From: Pseudomonas beijingensis | GTDB taxonomy: Bacteria > Pseudomonadota > Gammaproteobacteria > Pseudomonadales > Pseudomonadaceae | Assembly: GCF_030687295.1 (NCBI RefSeq) | Contig: NZ_CP117425.1 | Coordinates: 3,600,001 to 3,664,000, forward strand | Direction of reading: 5' to 3' | Length of the DNA stretch: 64,000 bases | Shown: positions 61,090 to 64,000 of the stretch, piece by piece | Position numbering within the stretch: position 1 is the stretch's first letter | How the letters are laid out: each line of letters begins with the position of its first letter | The notes under the pieces: model-generated | Seen by the model: only the letters and a program-made list of their open reading frames with translations | Told to the model about the DNA's origin: nothing | Databases searched by the model: none | Program-made: the position numbers and the translations under genes

Positions 61090-62463
61090 ATGACGGACTC
61101 GACCGTTGCGATGCGGCTTGCGCGCTATGCCCACGCATTCAGAAAACAGCACTTGCCCGAAGCGATCATCCACCTTGTGCGCCAGCGTTTTATCGACAGC
61201 CTGGCGTGCGTGCTGGGTGCCTACGGAGCTGATCCGGTCGAGGCCGCCGTGTGCTACGCCGCCGCCAATACCGCGAAATCATCCAGCGTATTTGGTACGA
61301 ACCTGCAAACAACGCCGGAAATCGCGGCCTTCACCAATGGCCTGATGGTTCGTTTCCTGGACTATAACGACGGCTACATGGGCCTGGAGCCGGGCCATCC
61401 GAGTGACAACATTCCAGCCTGCCTCGCCGTGGCGCAAGCGGAGGGGGCCACCGGTGCCGAACTGATTTCGGCTATCGTCCTGGCCTATGAAATCCAGATG
61501 CGCTTGCAGGATGCGGCAAGCTTGAACAAGCGTGGCTGGGACCACGTCAATTACATCAACGTCGCGATGGCGGCGGCGGCTTCCAACCTGATGAAGCTGG
61601 ACGTGGCACAGACGGAGCAAGCGATCAACATCGCCGTGAGTGGTCACTTGGCCATGCGTCAGGTACGCAGCGGAGCGTTGTCCGACTGGAAGGGCTGCTC
61701 AGCCGCCAATGCCGCGCGCAACGCCATTTTCGCCGCTCAGTTGGCGCGTCATGGCATGACGGGGCCGTCGCCAGTGTTTGAAGGTGAGATGGGTTTCTTC
61801 AAACAGGTTTCGGGGCCGTTCGACCTGGAGACGAATCGCTTTGGTACGCCCGACAATGGCGATTACGCGATACGGCGCTCCCTGACCAAGACATTCCCCA
61901 CCAATGGCGAGCTGCACACCGCCGTCTGGGCCGCGCTTGATATCCGCAAACGGATCGACGATGTAAAGGCCATCGCGACTATTACGATCGAGACATCTGA
62001 ATTCAACCGTCGGGTACTGGCGGATACGCCTGAGAAATGGCTGCCGAAAACCAGGGAAACGGCGGACCACAGCCTACCTTACAACGTGGCCCGAGCCTTG
62101 CTCGACGGTGACCTCACGGTGGGTTCGTATTGCCCTGAAAAGATTGCCGACCCTGCGGTGATTGCCTTGATGGACAAGGTCAGCGTGGTCGAGGATCCGG
62201 CGTTGACCGCGCTGTTCCCACGCCATCTTGCCAACCGTGTCAGCGTCACCCTGGTTTCCGGCGAGCAAGTCGTGAGCGAGATGATCACCGGGCCCGGGTC
62301 AGTCGAAACGCCGATGACCGATCACGATTTCGAACGAAAATTCCGGCGCATGGCCTTGCCGCATATCGACGCATCGGCACAGGCCGAAGTGCTCGGGTTC
62401 GTCGCAGGCCTCGAGAAGCAGACCGAATTCACATCGCTGTTTGCGGCGATGGCTGTCTCCTAG
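61090..62463 (+). CDS. MmgE/PrpD-family protein
   Basis: 457 residues from the ATG at 61090 (GAGG five bases upstream; the longer frame upstream is the DUF4387 gene in another phase). The all-helical N-terminal part has RQRFIDSLACVLGAYGA and GLMVRFLDYNDGY; the C-terminal lid domain has the SLPYNVARALLDGDLTVGSY motif. Members include 2-methylcitrate dehydratase, cis-aconitate decarboxylase and iminodisuccinate epimerase. It sits after the AtuA and DUF4387 genes, likely one operon, and may form the dehydratase that feeds or drains the LeuCD-like enzyme. Confidence 0.92.
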   Translation: MTDSTVAMRLARYAHAFRKQHLPEAIIHLVRQRFIDSLACVLGAYGADPVEAAVCYAAANTAKSSSVFGTNLQTTPEIAAFTNGLMVRFLDYNDGYMGLEPGHPSDNIPACLAVAQAEGATGAELISAIVLAYEIQMRLQDAASLNKRGWDHVNYINVAMAAAASNLMKLDVAQTEQAINIAVSGHLAMRQVRSGALSDWKGCSAANAARNAIFAAQLARHGMTGPSPVFEGEMGFFKQVSGPFDLETNRFGTPDNGDYAIRRSLTKTFPTNGELHTAVWAALDIRKRIDDVKAIATITIETSEFNRRVLADTPEKWLPKTRETADHSLPYNVARALLDGDLTVGSYCPEKIADPAVIALMDKVSVVEDPALTALFPRHLANRVSVTLVSGEQVVSEMITGPGSVETPMTDHDFERKFRRMALPHIDASAQAEVLGFVAGLEKQTEFTSLFAAMAVS

Positions 62464-62469
62464 CGGTCT

Positions 62470-62502
62470 GTCGCTCCAATGGGTTTTCGCCAAAGGAGCG
62501 AC
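62470..62502. terminator. Hairpin between convergent genes
   Basis: GTCGCTCC (62470-62477) pairs with GGAGCGAC (62495-62502) across a 17-base loop containing GGGTTTTCGCC. It lies in the 49-bp gap between the PrpD-type gene and the HTH-citrate-synthase gene. Termination is plausible but there is no clear U-run. Confidence 0.45.
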
Positions 62503-62512
62503 CGCACGGGGC

Positions 62513-63718
62513 TTAACGGCGGTCGGTCTCGGTTGCCGTAGGCAACGTCCCTACGTAACGGGCGCGAGGGCGGGCGTCATGGTGCTGGTTGTATTGCTCG
62601 CTGGCATGGGCTATCCAGCCGATCAAGCGACCGACGCCAGCCAATGAAATTTCCTGCCCGTGCAGCCCGAATTTCTGACCGATGAAGCTCACCAGAAGGA
62701 TGAATTCCGGCGGGTACGCCACGAGTTCCGAGGCCACCGCAAAAGCTTTCTGCAGCTTTGCGAACTCGCTGTCACCCTCGAACACCGCGGTCAGCGCCGC
62801 CATGAGGTTACTGGCTCGCGGATCGTTGACGGAATGGACATTGGGGCCGAACCCGACAATGTGTCCGTCCTGGCTGTAGCGCTGCAAAATAGGTCGCGCA
62901 GGGTCCGCAGCGGTGCAGATTTCCTCGATCATCCTGCTGGCGGCTTCATTTCTTCCATACGCGATTTTGTGGCCCCGGGCTGCGGCAAGTCCGGCAATGA
63001 CCGCGTAGTAGGGGGTTGCGCCGGTCGTGGCGGCGACACGCACGCTATGGGTGGTGTGATCCAACTCATGGTCGATACTGAGGATCAGCAGGCGCCGGAT
63101 CAGGTCCGCATGCTCAGGTGGAGCGCCGCAGGCCTGGGTGATGAACTCATGCAAGGGTTGCGTGCTCGGTTCGGTCGCTCCCACGACCAAGGCGGCAAAC
63201 CATCTCACGACATCGGCGCCGGTGCGCGCGTAGCTGTCCGTGGAAAGGTCGAAGGCCTTGGGATTTTCTCTTTGCACCAAGGGGAAAAGCGCGATGGCTT
63301 TTTCCTGGGCGGACATGTGTTCGTAGATCTTCAGCAGCTTGACACTGTCCCTCGGTACACGGGGCAGTGACGGGCCGAACGCCGAAGGCACTTGCCAGAT
63401 CAATTCGGCGACTTCTTCAACCGTTGCGCGGTCCGCGAGCTCGACGACGTCATGGCCCCGATAAAACAGGCCATCATCGGTGATCAGCGTAATCGCGCTG
63501 TCCGACGGTGACGAGCGCTTGAATGCGTGTTTCTCTCCCGCCGGGCGCTTGACCAGGCGCTGGATGTCTTCGGCCCAATAGCGGCGCTTGGGCGTACCCG
63601 GGATCTTGAGGGAGCGGATATTTTTGCGGCTGACGTAGGCGTACAGCGTCGGCAGGCTGATCCCGAGTAGGGCAGCAGCCTCTTCTGCCGAAAGGTAGAG
63701 GTCTTCTTGTTCTGGCAT
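62513..63718 (-). CDS. Helix-turn-helix/citrate-synthase-fold protein with degenerate active site, probable regulator
   Basis: 401 residues. An N-terminal MerR-like/HTH_17 domain (about 8-58: LSAEEAAALLGISLPTLYAYVSR, IPGTPKRRYWAEDIQRLVKR) joins a citrate-synthase fold (about 80-400: GLFYRGHDVVELADRATVEE, DHELDHTTHSVRVAATTGA, RPRARYVG at 383-390). In aligned positions the three catalytic residues of citrate synthase are replaced: His by Ile252 (GHKIAYG in place of GPLHGGA), His by Pro292 (FGPNVHSVNDPRA in place of FGHP..DPRA), and Asp by Ile340 (PPEFILL in place of PN.DF). The substrate arginine region is kept. It therefore probably binds a carboxylate or acyl-CoA and regulates transcription. 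The start is at 63718. Confidence 0.85.
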   Translation of the reverse strand: MPEQEDLYLSAEEAAALLGISLPTLYAYVSRKNIRSLKIPGTPKRRYWAEDIQRLVKRPAGEKHAFKRSSPSDSAITLITDDGLFYRGHDVVELADRATVEEVAELIWQVPSAFGPSLPRVPRDSVKLLKIYEHMSAQEKAIALFPLVQRENPKAFDLSTDSYARTGADVVRWFAALVVGATEPSTQPLHEFITQACGAPPEHADLIRRLLILSIDHELDHTTHSVRVAATTGATPYYAVIAGLAAARGHKIAYGRNEAASRMIEEICTAADPARPILQRYSQDGHIVGFGPNVHSVNDPRASNLMAALTAVFEGDSEFAKLQKAFAVASELVAYPPEFILLVSFIGQKFGLHGQEISLAGVGRLIGWIAHASEQYNQHHDARPRARYVGTLPTATETDRR

Positions 63719-63976
63719 GACGGGTCCGATCAGATTGATTGAAAGGCGTACATGTTTATTAGATATACCGTCATTTCATCAATGTAAACAAGGTAGCGGT
63801 TTTTCCTCAGTTCCACCCTAAAATTTTTCATCAAAACCGATGAACTTGACGGGGATATTGACGAAAAAAATCAAGATTTACAGGCTTTCGCCCCCTATGT
63901 AGATTTCGAGTGCGCAAAAGTTGTTCACATTGATTTTCGATGCATCGATAACAATAAAAACGAAAAGGTGAAACGC
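63719..63976. promoter_or_regulatory. AT-rich divergent promoter region with candidate operators
   Basis: 258 bp between the HTH-citrate-synthase gene (minus) and a gene starting at 63977 (plus). TGTTTA (63753-63758) and TAAACA (63785-63790) form an inverted repeat with a 26-bp spacer, and CGATGCATCG is a 10-bp palindrome around 63939. Its low GC relative to its surroundings and its position make it the place where the HTH protein would bind. No transcription start can be assigned. Confidence 0.45.
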
Positions 63977-64000
63977 ATGGCTTGGTTAGGTTTCGCAATG
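63977..64000 (+). CDS. Start of a membrane protein, possibly a CitMHS-type citrate transporter (cut by window edge)
   Basis: Only eight codons are visible: MAWLGFAM, after AAGGTG at good distance. A short hydrophobic start like this is seen in CitMHS citrate carriers, and a citrate-like transporter divergent from the HTH-citrate-synthase protein would make sense, but eight residues cannot prove the family. Treat the family as a hint. Confidence 0.4.

Overview
The window looks like a chromosomal stretch of a fluorescent-group Pseudomonas. It is GC-rich, it carries many copies of the short palindromic REP element typical of these genomes (GTGGGAGCGAGCTTGCTCGCGA and its partner), and its gene content is that of a soil or plant-associated pseudomonad: ACC deaminase, many small catabolic clusters, and six LysR regulators in 64 kb. 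I saw no prophage, insertion sequence, CRISPR array, tRNA or rRNA. Most of the window is metabolic accessory DNA in which each operon sits beside its own regulator.

Layout. 1-537: end of a sensor histidine kinase. 555-3332 (minus): efflux set (small membrane protein, HlyD-type adaptor, DUF2955 membrane protein). 3502-9033: Lrp-type regulator (acdR) divergent from acdS, followed by two unknown small proteins and a full-length pyruvate-dehydrogenase-type E1 (MdeB/AceE family) that probably oxidises the 2-oxobutyrate made by AcdS. 9034-9920: long imperfect inverted repeat enclosing REPs and a hexamer array. 9939-19091: dipeptide-type ABC transporter operon ending in two M20 peptidases, with a divergent LysR gene. 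19123-22929: DUF4132 protein, a small partner and a tiny exported-looking protein. 23184-23480: tandem REP cluster. 23584-26181: LysR, DMT exporter, SDR. 26290-31284: sugar/cyclitol cluster (Idh/MocA dehydrogenase, Hyi-like isomerase, orphan periplasmic binding protein) with a clear sigma-54 promoter, facing its likely sigma-54 activator. 31311-38839: MFS carriers, esterase, split transketolase, SDR and LysR. 39012-43166: metallo-beta-lactamase-fold hydrolase, LysR, orphan binding protein, YciI and VOC proteins. 43491-49363: OPT transporter, LysR and a YdiJ-type D-2-hydroxyacid dehydrogenase. 49528-55842: monoamine-type cluster (MoaF, FeaR-like regulator, APC permease, FAD oxidase, porin). 56001-64000: a poorly understood acid-catabolism island (LeuC/LeuD-like hydro-lyase, DmlR-like LysR, AtuA-family protein, DUF4387 protein, MmgE/PrpD protein, and a helix-turn-helix/citrate-synthase-fold protein divergent from the first codons of a membrane protein).

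The most interesting points are these. (1) The HTH-citrate synthase at 62513-63718 has lost all three catalytic positions of citrate synthase, so it is probably a ligand-sensing regulator. (2) The surrounding AtuA/DUF4387/PrpD/LeuCD island has no pathway I can name. (3) The acdS-mdeB arrangement looks like a complete ACC-to-propionyl-CoA module. (4) The 26-31 kb cluster has a textbook sigma-54 promoter with paired upstream palindromes and an activator with a GAFTGS loop.

Caution on sequence quality: four genes (ABC ATPase, SDR, binding protein, LeuC-like) are broken by a total of five single-base insertions. All five are +1, mostly in short G/C runs, and each gene is restored to its expected length by removing the extra base. 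Sequencing error is more likely than true gene decay.
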